In this document: positions 21,679 to 32,605 of the stretch, in pieces | How the letters are laid out: each line of letters starts with the position of its first letter | Position numbering within the stretch: position 1 is the stretch's first letter | From: Chlamydomonas reinhardtii | Lineage: Eukaryota; Chlorophyta; Chlorophyceae; Chlamydomonadales; Chlamydomonadaceae | Assembly (NCBI RefSeq): GCF_000002595.2 | Contig: NC_057004.1 | Coordinates: forward strand, 6,060,841 to 6,124,840 | Reading direction: 5' to 3' | DNA length: 64,000 nt | The notes under the pieces: model-generated | The model's input: only the letters and a program-made list of their open reading frames with translations | Databases searched by the model: none | Told to the model about the DNA's origin: nothing | Translations under genes and position numbers: made by a program

Positions 21679-24400
21679 CTAGTTGTCCATGTCATCCTCG
21701 TCCACCGAGAACATCTCGCCCGCGCTCATTGCCACGGGGTTGGACGGTGGCTCGCCGGCGCGCACGCGTGCGACCTCGGCGTTTACGCCGTTGCGCCAGC
21801 GGCGGTAGCGCACCGCCAGCTTGTCGTAGGGCGCGGGGTTGGACCAGTTGCTGCCGCCGCGCAGCATGCGGTCCTGCTGGCCCAGCACCAGCACCAGGTC
21901 CTCGCCCAGCACCTGCGCCGCCACCTGCTTCCAGATGCGGTCGATGAAGGGCACGTGGCGCATCCAGGGCAGGAAGTCCAGGCTCATGCGGTACAGCAGC
22001 CGCGTGTGGCCCTTCTTGGAGGGCATGCACACGTGCAGCTGGTGCAGGTGGTTCTTGCACTGGCTGGCGGTCACGCCGCGCATAATCTTGCCGGGTTGCG
22101 CCAGGCCGATGGTGGACAGCGTCATGCAGGGCGGCTGGAAGGCCATGTCGATGGGGTAGGGGTCCCAGAAGCCCGAGAGCGCCTGCGGCAGAGAACGAAG
22201 GAAAGGCAACGGGTAACACTTCAGGCGTTTGAGGATGAACGACAGCTCAAGACTAGACTGGTGCCGGAGACAGCCGAGACACGATCAAAGATTTCAGCGC
22301 GGTAGCTTCTAATCAAGCAATATGACCTTTTACGCCCTGTCTACCTTGTTGGCATGGAACTTGACGAAGTCGGGCACAGGCCAGCCGCGCGCGAAGGTGC
22401 TGGTGTGCGTGAACGGCGCGTGCGCCAGGTCCAGCAGGTTCTCAATCAGCAGGCCGTGCTCCACAGGCACATCCACCATGATCTCCGCGTGGATCAGAAA
22501 GCCCTCTGGCGGCTGGGCGAAGTCCGGCAGCGTCTCCGCTGGCAGGCCGTCGCCGGGCCAGACCCAGATGAAGCCATCCTTCTCCGCGCAAGGCAGCGCG
22601 GCAACGCCCACATTGCGGCAGAAGGGCGTGGAGGGCATCTTGGTGCAGGCGCCGTCGCCGTTGAACTCCCAGCCGTGGTAGGGGCACATGACCTGTCCCT
22701 CCACCACCTTGCCCAGGCTGAGCGGGCAGCCGCGGTGTGCGCACTCGTCGCGGATGCAGGAGGGCTGCCCCTTCTCATCACGGAACATCACCCACGGCTC
22801 GCCAAACAGCTCAAAGGGCACCAGCGTGTCCTTCGGCAAGCGCTGTGGGGGACGTGGGGCGGGGGGGGGGGGGGAAGCAGGGCAGGGGCAACGCTGTCAG
22901 TCGCATCAGAGGAGGCAACGCGGCCTGTCGTGTTGTCCGAAACGTTTTCTAAACCCTTGCAAGCATTGTCCCTGCAATTTCGCGCCCCAAATGTGCTGCA
23001 AGCCCTGCCACCGACACTTGACACCGGCCGCTACTCACCGCTGAGAACTCAGCGGGGTACCAGAAGTTGCGCAGGCCCTCCTCAATCTCCATGCTGCTTT
23101 CCAGCCCGCGGCTGCGCCGGATGGCCGCCTTGCTGCGGCGCGGCGCGCGGTCCACGGGGGTGCCGTAGCTGGTGGACGGCACCTCCTGCGTCACCGTGGT
23201 GGCGGCGGGGCGCTCCACCGTCAGCGTGGCCGACGTGGCGGGGGCGCTGACGGCGGCGGCGCTGCTGCTGCTCGAGGCCGGTCCCTTGGCGGCGACAGTG
23301 GAGATGGCGATGCGCTCGCGCTCCTTGATGTCCAGGTCCGAGGCCTTGCGCATGCGCTCTAGCGTGGTCTGTGTAAATGTGATGAAGCAGCATTGTCAAG
23401 AAGAGATAAGCTGAGTAAAGGCATAATGCGTATACATACGACGCCAAGGTATCGGTATGAAGCGGAGCGGTTGCACCGGTACGTACGGCAATGTACCGGT
23501 GATCCCGTCCCGACCGTTCCTGTTCGCCCGCACGGGGGACCGGCGTGCCCCCTACCACCAAAGGAACGAGCAGGAGAACTCACCGCCTCCGCCTTCAGCT
23601 CATTCACGCGCTGTAGGTTCTGCTCCACGCGCGACTGCGTCATAGCAAGGCGCTCCTGCGCCTGCGCCACCTGCGCGCGCAGCGACTCCAGCTGGTCTCG
23701 GAGGTCGCCTACAGCAGTCTTCTCGCGTGCCTCCTCGCTCAGCGACTCCTCCACCTGCAGCCATGTAAGCCGCGTCACGCATGAAGGACCCCGACAAAAT
23801 GCAGATGCGGCGATCAGTTGCGTGCGCCTTGCCAAACCGAGATGTAGTAGTGCGTGAGCGGAAGGACGCGCGCGACCTGCCTGAAACAGCCCCTTGCCCG
23901 GCGAGTGAGCATATTCGTCCTCATTTATACATGGAGGTCGCGCGGTCAATGGTTGTGGCGCGTACCTTGCGATTTGCCTCCTCGATCATGGCCAGGGTCG
24001 CGGCCGCATCCTGACGCGTCACGTACTCGAAAATGCGCTCCCAGTTCTTCCGCCGCTTACGGAGGTACTCAAGCTTCTGACGAGCCTGCCAGGGCTCCAA
24101 GCGACCCGCAAGGCGCTCGTTGAGCACTGCCAGCTCCAACATATCGTCCAGCTGGCGAGAGTCCTTGGTGCGCACGCGCACGCGAGGAACGCTATCAAGC
24201 CAATCCATGCTCAGCTTGTGAATGCCGCCGAAATGCTTGCCATAGCGGCGGAACTTGCTCTCCGGGTCCTCAACGATGGGTGTCGAGGCGGGAGGAGCTT
24301 CCTTCGGCTGAGCAGAGACGCGAACTGCCACGCGACTCTGGTTGGTGGGGCCGCGACCGCCAACGGCAGCGGCCTTGCGTTGAAGCGACGCAGGAAGCAT
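21679..24400 (-). CDS. CAO: Chlorophyllide a oxygenase
   Basis: Exons 24400-23966, 23754-23584, 23368-23039, 22842-22345, 22182-21679 join in frame to 645 residues. The enzyme oxidises the C7 methyl of chlorophyllide a to formyl in two steps, giving chlorophyllide b for antenna proteins; it acts at plastid membranes with O2 and ferredoxin-derived electrons. The Rieske [2Fe-2S] ligands are visible as C346-A-H348 and C365-PY-H368, and the mononuclear iron site as N447-x2-D450-x2-H453-x4-H458. Residues before about 310 comprise a transit peptide ([15 protein letters not shown]), a helical regulatory domain (A domain, linked in plants to turnover in response to chlorophyll b) and an Ala/Ser linker. 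The catalytic part extends past HSTSTF-like [11 protein letters not shown] to the end. Intron 3 contains a long G run near 22860. Confidence 0.98.
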
Positions 24401-25599
24401 CTGACGAAAGCGTCTGCGCCTTTTGCAGGCGCTGCTCTATCTTAGAGATCAAAAACTGAATTGCAAGCAGGCTGCTCTATGCGGTAACACGCATCTACCA
24501 AAGCAGCAATGCGCAAGGAATGAGCGACCGGTCTTCAGTCGTTGAAATAGTTCAGGCGCCTCCGCCTGATGCCTAACCTTCGTTAATGCAAGGGCCCTAC
24601 AACTGGACGTTGTATGATGTATTGCGGCGGACGCTGGCGTATGGGGGCGTCCAGGCCCGCGTGCATCGGGCGCACGCAATCTGGCGCTGAATCTGCGAGA
24701 CGGCTCTCACACGGAACACATTTGCGGTACATTACCTACTCTGGAGAATTGGTTTTATGCCAGGTCGTCTTCCCTCTGCAGAGGACTCGGGTTGCCCCAA
24801 CTGTGTATGCTTGCTTATCGCATTTCTTGATCTCATGGAGCGGGCCCGATTGCTCACAACCGTAAACGCGTTAAATTCCTGGCGGGTTTTCAAAGGAAGT
24901 TACCTTGTAGTCGTAGGCGATCCTGCACGGTAGCGACGGGACATCGCAAGTCTGTCGCAGCATGCCATGACCGGAAGTGACCTAAGCCTTCTCGCTCGTG
25001 TCTGCCTAGTACACATGGTCTTAGCGTCATAACATAGTGCAGGGGCCAACGGACGTGGGGATTGCGCCGCAAGGATGGCAGCGTTGGCCAACGGCCAGGA
25101 GGGTGGGGATTGCGGGCGGGTGTTGGCGATCTTACAGAGGTCGGTGCACCCCGAATAGAGTGATGCTGCAGTCACCGGCCGTCGCGATCCTCCGCACTAA
25201 TCGGGATGCCTGCGGCCGCGAGATGGCTCTCACATCCCGATGGCCAGGACGCCTGACACAGGTCCCCGTAGTCTGCCGTAGTTCCCGTCCCGGCCTCCGC
25301 CCAGCCCAACCTGCCCCCTGGTTCGGTGTGTGATGGGACAGGGTTCAAGGCAGGTTGGCGAGGTCCCGTAGGGTGCAGCCGATGCTCAGACCCGTAAGCA
25401 GACAGCAAACAGTTTGCAGTGGCAGAGCAGAAGTGCATGGCTGGTCGAACGCCGGCGTTACTGTACCGACAGTGCCCCCTGGTTCGGTCGATTGTGGTCA
25501 CAGAATTCAAGGCACAGCTTTCGTTGGTTAGCGCATATACCCCTGTTCCTCACGCTGTTCCTGGACGTGTTCAGCACTCGTATCTTACGAAGGCAGGGG

Positions 25600-26045
25600 C
25601 GGCGTCAGTGGCCGAATTCCTTAAAATAGCTTCGTTTAGTTGACGAAACAACCCAAATTTTTCCGGGGGCTCCGCCCCCGACCCGCACGATGTCGACACC
25701 GACACGACACGCCCACTCCTCCCCTGCTTCCTGCCGACCCAACCTCACTCTCCCGCCGTCAACACCCATAGATACAGCCCTTTGAGCCTTCTTACCATAT
25801 GCCACGCAGGTTTGGGCCGTGGAGTAGCCGCTGGAACCCCCTAACCTTTGCCAAAAGTGGCCGAAATCCCAAAAATGTCTTCGTCTGTTTGCCGAAAGAC
25901 CCCCCAAGATCCCGTGCGTTTTGGCCGAAATTCCAAGTCAAGATCAAAAAAATTTCGTCCGCCAGAGGCCTTTTTGGGCAAATTTCGTTCCGAACGAAGG
26001 AAGATACGAGCGCTGGACGTGTTCTGTGTGTACAGTCCAGAGCTG
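25600..26045. repeat. AT-richer block with recurring GGCCGAA(A)TTCC words
   Basis: The composition departs from the surroundings: A/T runs such as AAATTTTTCC and AAAAAAATTTCG. The word GGCCGAA followed by TTCC or TCCC recurs near 25610, 25860 and 25920. A GGGGGCTCCGCCCCC hairpin lies at about 25664-25679. It looks like a fragment of a dispersed repeat; the family is not recognised. Confidence 0.4.
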
Positions 26046-26319
26046 AGGGGTTCGCTGAGTCCCTGCTTTGTGCTCGCTCCTGCTCGCTCTCAAGCTGCCA
26101 TAGCCCCCACCCCAAGACACAAGCCACAGTCTTCTCTTCCTTACGGAGGTAGGGACGCAAGCAAGCGCCGAGTTGAGACCAGCTCATCGTAGTCAGGGTC
26201 AAGGTCGGGGTCAGACTGCCAGCGACCATCACCCCTGGCCACCATGTGACGGGAGGAAGTCATGGCAGTACGTGCAAAGGGCCATAGGATATGGTGGGAC
26301 TCATTGCTGTTGGGTTATT

Positions 26320-26620
26320 TGCCTGCGACCCCGGCTATGTCCGGAAGATAGGTAGACACTTGCGGCCTCGGACCAGAGACGCGATGTGGGCTCAGCCCAC
26401 TTGTCCCATGCGAGAATGGTTGAAAAGGAGAAGGAAGGGGAAAGGCACACCATCACACTGGCACGCAACCTGCAACCCACAAGCAAAACGCCGGAGGCCA
26501 CCGCACCAGCCACCAAAACCCCAGGGCACCCCTCCGGGGGAAAGCAAGGGCGTACCGGGGCCCCAAAAACACAGGCAAGCAACAACCCAACTCACAGAAC
26601 ATAACACGAAACAGCAAGAA
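26320..26620 (+). mobile_element. Hairpin module copy C plus adjoining repeat tail
   Basis: CCGGCTATGTCCGG (26331-26344) and GTGGGCTCAGCCCAC (26386-26400) mark the module. The next 200 bases (AAGGAGAAGGAAGGGGAA, CACCCCTCCGGGG, GGGGCCCCAA) match the reverse complement of about 38400-38600. The two sites are therefore copies of one element in opposite orientation, this one preserving its terminal part. Confidence 0.7.
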
Positions 26621-27112
26621 GAGGATAACGGGGAAGTACCCCATTTTAGCGAAGTGCTTGCTAGTGAATGCGAATGCAAGACGCCGTCGTGAGCTCCAGG
26701 CTAGCAATAAACATCACGAAAGCAGTTAGTGTCAGCGGCGGCACCAGGCCACGCAGGCACACGAGAGGCGCACCGGGCCCTCACTGCGGAAGGACCTCAC
26801 CCGCGGAAGGACCTCACAATCAGACATCACAAACTTGTGCATGATGTGTTCGATTGAGTAGGTCAGCCGACCATCTCTCGCCATGCTGGTGCCCTTTGCC
26901 GGTATCATTGATAATGTCCACAGCGACCCGCACACCACGTATGCCCAACCCTGACCGAATGAATACGGCACTGTGGACCATTTCCCTTGCAACGACTTTC
27001 ACAAACCACTGCCAACGACCCACACGTCGCGCATGCCTGGCATCCGCCCTACGGACGCCGGACCCTCCCGCCAGCTCCCTCGTCTCTCTCCTGGTCCTCC
27101 CCTGACCCGCTC

Positions 27113-29301
27113 TCACGTGCCGGCGCGGGCCTTGCGGCACAGCTCCGCCAAGCGCTTCTCCACTCCTGCCATCATGGGCAAGAAGCTCTTGCCTAGGTCC
27201 AGGCTGCCGTGCTGGCAGCGCAGCAACTCCGCCGCCACCGCCCGCAGCTGCAGCTCCAGCTCCGTCGCCCGCGCCTTCTCGCCCAGAAGCTCCACGCGCA
27301 GCCGCTCCAGCGTCTGCTGCGCCGGTGCCGTCGTGACGATGGCGCCGTTGCCGGGGCTGGCGCCGGGCGCAGTCAGCTGACCCTGAGCCTGCTGCTGCTG
27401 GTGCTCTGCCAATGTTGCGGCCTCCCAGCGCGCCGAGTCTTCAAGCAGGTCCTTCAGCTGATCCACCTGGTTATATTTTGGGGCCGCGCACGAAGACATC
27501 AGAAAGAGCACAGGAGCAGAGCCCTTACGTGTTGACCGGGCAAACGCCGCCTGGTGGCTAGTCAAGCCCGCCCTATTCCACTATCTTACACGCCCGCGCC
27601 AACCGGCCGCCTGCTCTCCCGGATACTGTTTACGTCCGGTAGCAACAGCTCTGTCATGCACTTGGCCCGTGGCGCACCTGCACAATGCCATCCTGCGCCT
27701 GCTTCTCCCAATTGGCCGCCAGCGCGCGCGCCGCCCGCAGGTCGTCCGCCATGGCCGCGTTCTCGCCGCTGAGGCGCTCAATCTCCTCCCATTGCTTGTC
27801 GATCTCCAGCAGCAGCTTGTCGCGGGAGGCTTTGAGCCGCGTCACCTGGCGACCGGGACAGCGAATGCCATTGGATATGGACTCGGCGCGAGCAGGTACA
27901 ACGTAGCATGCGCCAGGGCGCCGCCATGCCGACCTGCCAGACCACGTCCACCCAGCACACGGCACGTTCCCACGTCCCCTGCACCCTCCCGCGACCAGCC
28001 CCCACTTGTGCGACCCCGCACCCCAGTGCAACGCGCACCTGCTGCCGCAGCCGCGCCGTGTCCTCCGCGCTCAGCTCAGCGCCTTCCTGCATCAGCAGCT
28101 CGTTCTGGCCGCTGCCGTAGAGTGAGCCGCTGGACGCCACCCGGTGGTGCATGCCCTCCGCCGCCGCAGACTGCCGCAACGCCGCCATCGCCTGGTGCTG
28201 CGCCACACCGCCTGCCCTGCTGCTCTCAGAATGCTGCTGCTGGTGGCTGCTGCTGCTGCCACCCGGGGGAAGGGGCGGCAGCCCCGCATGCGAGCTGCTG
28301 CCATGCTGCTGCTGCGCCACAGCTGCAGCTTTCGCAGCCGCGGCCTCATCCACGGCCTTGACGGCAGCCTCCGCCGCCGCCTGCGCCGCCTCCCGAAGCG
28401 CCTGGGCCTCCGCCTCCAGCTGCCGGCTGCGCTCCGTCGCCTCCGCCAGCCGCTCCCCCAGCTCGTCACCGCGCCGGTGCGCTAGCGCCAGTTGCTGCAC
28501 CAAGTGTTCATTGTCCTGCGGGCCGTGGCTCACCGACTGCACATGGCGCGCCTCGTAGTCCGCAATCTTGTTGCTGAGCTCCATGATTTCAGACTTGGCG
28601 GCGTGCAGGTTGCTAAGCAGCATGGCGGCGCGGTTGCGCTCGTGCTCCACCTGCTCCAGCAGCGGCCCGGTAGCGGCAGCCACCGACGCCGCGATGGCGG
28701 CGGCGGTGTCCGCGGCTGACGCCGGCCCCGCCGCAGCAGCGTTCGCCGTTGATTGCGCTGCAGCCAAAGAGGAGGAGGATGCGGTCGCAGCGGCGCTGGC
28801 TTGCTGCAGCGCGGCAATCTCGGAACGCAGCGCCGCTGCATCCTCCTCCGCGCGCACCTGCTCCTCCTCCGCCTCTCGTGCCTTCTTCTGCTCCACGCGC
28901 AGCTGCGCCGCTAGGTCGTCGCGCTGCTTGGCGAGCCGCGCACGGTCGCCCTCCAGTAGTGCCTTCTGTTCCGTCATGGCGCCGCGCTGCCGCCGCTCGT
29001 CATCAAGCTCCTGCTCAAGAATGCGGCGCGCGGCGTGGGCTGTCTCTATCTCTGACTGCAGCTTCCTCAGCTGGCTCTCGAGGTGCGCGCATCGTTGCTG
29101 GAGCTCTGGCACGTGGTTAAGCTGCGCGTTGGCTGACCGCAGCTGCCCTTCCACTACCTCGCAGTGCTTTGCGAGGCGCTCGCGCTCCGATTGCAGGGCA
29201 TCGACCGCCTGTCGCCGCTCTTCCGCCAAGCGCCGGGTGTTAAATAAGTCGGTCCGCAGCAGCGCGATCTCCTGCTGCGCCTCCTTCAGGAGCAGCTCCA
29301 T
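27113..29301 (-). CDS. Long coiled-coil protein
   Basis: Exons 29301-28039, 27845-27678, 27466-27113 join in frame to 594 residues. The first exon is nearly continuous heptad sequence (MELLLKEAQQEIALLRTDLF, then AEERRQAVDALQSERERLAK and similar), interrupted by an Ala/Ser-rich stretch (about residues 175-210) and a Ser/Gln/His-rich loop (about 325-395). Exon 2 (LKASRDKLLLEIDKQWEEI) and exon 3 resume coiled coil and end AELCRKARAGT. No catalytic domain, signal peptide or membrane span is visible, so a structural, cytoskeletal or scaffold role is likely but unproven. The 5' flank contains the poly(A) site of the upstream gene (29523), which argues that the two coiled-coil genes are separate transcripts rather than one. 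Confidence 0.75.
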
Positions 29302-29522
29302 TCCAAGCTGGTTCTGGATACAAACAGCAGACAGACTGCGTGGATTGGGCAGAGCTATGGCAACCTAAGCTGCAACCTCATTCTGTGTATTGCTCTGTCA
29401 GTCGGCAAGGGTGTCAGGCGAAGTTGCTGGGCGCTGCCTGCCCAAACTGTTGCGAGTGAAAGTAGAGGCTGTTCAGGTCGCGCACCGCCAACAGATAAAT
29501 TGCAGAAATAACAGGACGCAGC

Positions 29523-29527
29523 TTACA
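29523..29527 (-). terminator. Poly(A) signal TGTAA
   Basis: Sense-strand TGTAA 282 bases past the stop of the small coiled-coil gene (29809) and 222 bases before the start of the next gene, separating two head-to-tail genes. Confidence 0.6.
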
Positions 29528-29808
29528 GCGAGCCAACGTCCACAAGTCCGGACACGCCATGATGAATAGCTCCGTTGCCCATTCAATCGTGTCTTGCCGC
29601 AAGTCATGACATAAAACATAATCCATCTTTTGAGGCGCATACCAGCCAACAGCGGCTGTTGCACGCTCTTCGGTGACACGACCCTCCCCCAAACCAAACC
29701 CCTCCCAGGCTCTCCGCCCCCCCCCCCCCCCGACAAGCCGCCAAGCGTCCGGCCCGCAAAATCCTCGGCATGACTCCCGTACATGAAGTTGTCATTCAAC
29801 AGTAGAGC

Positions 29809-32095
29809 TTACTTCAGGTTGCTGATGCTCTCAATCCACCTGCGCGCAGGCAGCCGTCAGTGGTCTGATCAGTGCCCCAGCTGTCAAAGCGTCCCAACCG
29901 CTGAAGACGAGGTCGCCCACGTCACACAGTGCTGCCATTCCCGTCATCATATTAGTACAACAATTCTTGCAGCCGCTTGGCTTGCGCAAGTGGGTGGCCG
30001 CTGCATGGTTAAGTCCCCGGCAGCCCTCAGTGCAGCCTAGCGCACTCACGGTTTGGTTCTCGAAAATTCCGTGCACTGCCCGCCCTGACACTGAGCTACA
30101 ACCCCAGCCACCCCGCCCCTGTTGCGCCCCTCTCACTTGTCTAGGACCACATTGACGTCATCGGTGGCGTCCTGAGCCGCGCGCTGCACCTGCTGCCGCT
30201 CCGCCACGGCCTTGGCCTTCTGCAGCATCTCCACCCGGTCCAGACGGCTCTCGATCTGGGCGGCGGCCTTCTGCACCTGCGGCCGTGCCAGGTTGTATTC
30301 AGTAGAACAAAACAGAGTTGGGTTGAGGAAGAAACGAGCGGGTAAGACCTTTTGGGCCCAGATGTAACGGAGACCCGGAAACCGACGTAAGGCAGCAGAT
30401 GTGCAAGAGGGGGCACGGGGGAATGGGCAGCGTGATGGGGTTCCTGCAAGAACTGTCGGTCGTGATCTTGAATGGAAAGGTATGAGAAGTTTGCATATTT
30501 AATTACAATCTCTGCTTAGTAAGTGATAAGCCACAGCGCCCACACGCAAGCCCGCCCCTTCCATTCCCTGCCCCTTTACCCGTGCTTCCCCGCCCCCTAT
30601 TTGCTGTGAACGAAGGTGCAATTGTACGCGATCGTCGTTTCCAGCTCCCGCCCGCCCCACTCCCACCTGAGCCGCCTTCTCCTCCAGCTGCGCGGTGTTG
30701 GCCTTGAAGCTGTCAGCCAGCTGCTTGTCCTGTACGTGCGTGCGGGCACACGTTGTAACGAGCATGCACTTTGGACCACTGGTTCTTTACATTTGGTACC
30801 AAATATCAATAGATCTTCGGGACTTGCTTAAGTCTGATGGTCGTGTCTTCAACTCCCACAGTGTGCGAGGTCGTCGTTATCTCAGCCCTCTGGTTGCCGG
30901 GACGGTGAATCATTTAGGGGGGGGGGAGGTATGTAACGAGCATGCACTTTTGGACCACTGTTTCTTTACACACGTCCGTGGGGAAGCGGCACAGCGCGTA
31001 AAGGTGAAGGTGGCGGTTTAGCAGCCGAAACTCTGAGCGGCAGCTGAAATGACCTGACGTGTCGACCATCAGCGCAGGCAGGACACTACACTTGCTAACA
31101 TGGGAGTCTGCCTGAAGGCCGTGCAGTGATTGCAACTCCAGTCCGGGGCAGTCACGCAATTTACTGCATGCAGGCGGCCGTCGCGTCACGGGCTTGCAAG
31201 TACGACACGCAATTACGTACCCCCTGCTTCTCCGCCGCCAGGGCGTTGGCACGCTGCTCCGTCAGCTTCTGCTGCAGCTGGTTCTCCACGCTGGTCACCT
31301 GCGCCTCCACAGCCTTGCGCCTGCAGGGGGAGGGGCCGGGGGCAGGCGACGGGTACAGGTCGTACAGTGCATGAGCGCAGGGGGAGGTCTGACGGCCCCA
31401 CAAACGTATGCTTGGCACCGCATTTGCTTGCGACACCTTTGGCAGCCAGAAGGCCCCGCCACCTCGGCCGCCCCCGCCAACCGCCTTCCCACCTCCTGCC
31501 GCCTTCATCCCTCCACCCCGACGCCACCAGCCCCCAGGCCCACCGCACTCACTGCGCCAGCAGCGCCGCCCGCCGCGCGATCTCCTGCTGCGCCAGGATG
31601 TACTCCAGTTGCTGCTTCTCACTGTTAATCAGCTGCTCGCGCTCGGCAGCCGCCTCGGCCATGGTGGCGGCGTTGACGCTGCGTCGAGCAGGGCGATAGC
31701 GGGTGGGTGGAGGGCGAGGTTTGGATGGGTGCTGCGCAGCGGGGCGCGTGCGGCCGGCGTGGGTGGCGGCCCACGCTACATGCTACATGGCTGCTAGATG
31801 TGACAGCATTTTGTATGCCGCTTCGCATAGTCAATGCACCAGTAGACCAGCGGTGGGTGACACACAGGCGAGCTCCGCATGGGGAGCTCTGCCCCCAAAC
31901 TGACTGTGACTAGTCATATCGGGGCCCCTCAGGCACCCCGCCCTCGGGTCTGTCTGCGCCTGCACAAGCCACGCACCTGGGGCTGCCAACCAGCAGAGCC
32001 GCGGCCGCGACGGCAGCCATCAAGCCAGACTGCACAAACAGTTGAAGGACGTCATGCTCATCGTGCACCGCATCGTCAGTCAAAGAAGAGTTCAT
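29809..32095 (-). CDS. Small coiled-coil protein with one hydrophobic segment
   Basis: Exons 32095-31977, 31678-31553, 31320-31221, 30729-30667, 30276-30137, 29839-29809 join in frame to 192 residues ending KWIESISNLK and TAA. Near the N-terminus, LFVQSGLMAAVAAAALLVG is a possible membrane span or, with the following SPSVNA-A, a thylakoid-transfer-like signal with an Ala-x-Ala-type cleavage site. The rest is charged amphipathic helix (SEKQQLEYILAQQEIARR, VTSVENQLQQKLTEQRAN, AQIESRLDRVEMLQKAK). The family is not recognised. The start is uncertain: an in-frame stop sits just before the ATG, and a strong acceptor at QSGLMAAV allows an undetected upstream exon that could carry a targeting peptide. 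Confidence 0.62.
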
Positions 32096-32105
32096 TCACC
32101 AACCT

Positions 32106-32110
32106 TTACA
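32106..32110 (-). terminator. Poly(A) signal TGTAA, candidate for CTU2
   Basis: The first sense-strand TGTAA after the CTU2 stop, 496 bases downstream and only 11 bases before the start codon of the next gene in the same direction. The 32111-32605 stretch is then CTU2 3' UTR; no other gene is seen in it. Confidence 0.45.
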
Positions 32111-32605
32111 TCCACGCCATCCCGCTTCGCAGCATGGACCCTGTAGAAGCGAGCAACAGAACAGGATCAACATATAGCAATCTAAGAGCTGACTGGGCTG
32201 AACCTGGCGCGTGTGACGTGCGAAAGAAGCAAGCGAGAATTGCCTACCTCACAGCCTCGCGCTTAGACTGCACGGGCCGGAAAGCCTTGGTTTGCTGGGC
32301 ACGAAGAAGCATGCTTGTACTAGCTGTGTGGAGGTATGAGCTCAAGTTTAGATGGCTCGCAATTTATGATAAGAGCGCTTGCCGACAGCAGCTTGCTTAA
32401 AAACGCAACTAACTTGTATGAAAACAATTGCAAGCAAGCGCATTATCATAATACCGCCATCGCGCTGTGCCCGCCTCATGTCCGGCAGTGTCACCCTCTC
32501 TCCCCATGTCTTCGTTGGCACGCTCGCCTACACGCCCTTGCCGAAGTTGTTGAGACAGTTCAAGACCCTAATGCATCATTTGCCACAGAAACACCTCGTA
32601 CACCT

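Larger units (their letters stand above)
24401..27112. other. Long gene-free stretch with repeats
   Basis: CAO promoter and 5' flank lie at the left. From about 25040 there are near-duplicate blocks: GGGGATTGCG preceded by GCCAACGG at about 25046 and 25087, and CCCCTGGTTCGGT followed by a TTCAAGGCA word at about 25316 and 25478. A 25.6-26.05 kb block is AT-richer with repeated GGCCGAA-TTCC words, and 26.32-26.62 kb is transposon-derived (separate entries). GCGGAAGGACCTCAC occurs twice in tandem near 26787. No coding exon found. Confidence 0.45.

Noticed and set aside
21514-22305. 263-codon plus-strand open frame
   Set aside because: Antisense to the last CAO exon, whose frame matches the known enzyme throughout.
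25310-25360. tRNA-like B box (GGTTCAAGG) suggesting a SINE
   Set aside because: No matching A box at the right distance and no foldable cloverleaf.
29414-29692. 92-codon minus-strand frame between the two coiled-coil genes
   Set aside because: Codon use is unlike the neighbours (TTA, CAT and TGT common) and it overlaps the TGTAA at 29523; best read as 3' UTR.
27113-32095. One long coiled-coil gene instead of two
   Set aside because: The KWIESISNLK exon ends in an in-frame TAA, a TGTAA follows, and the next exon's phase does not match a join.
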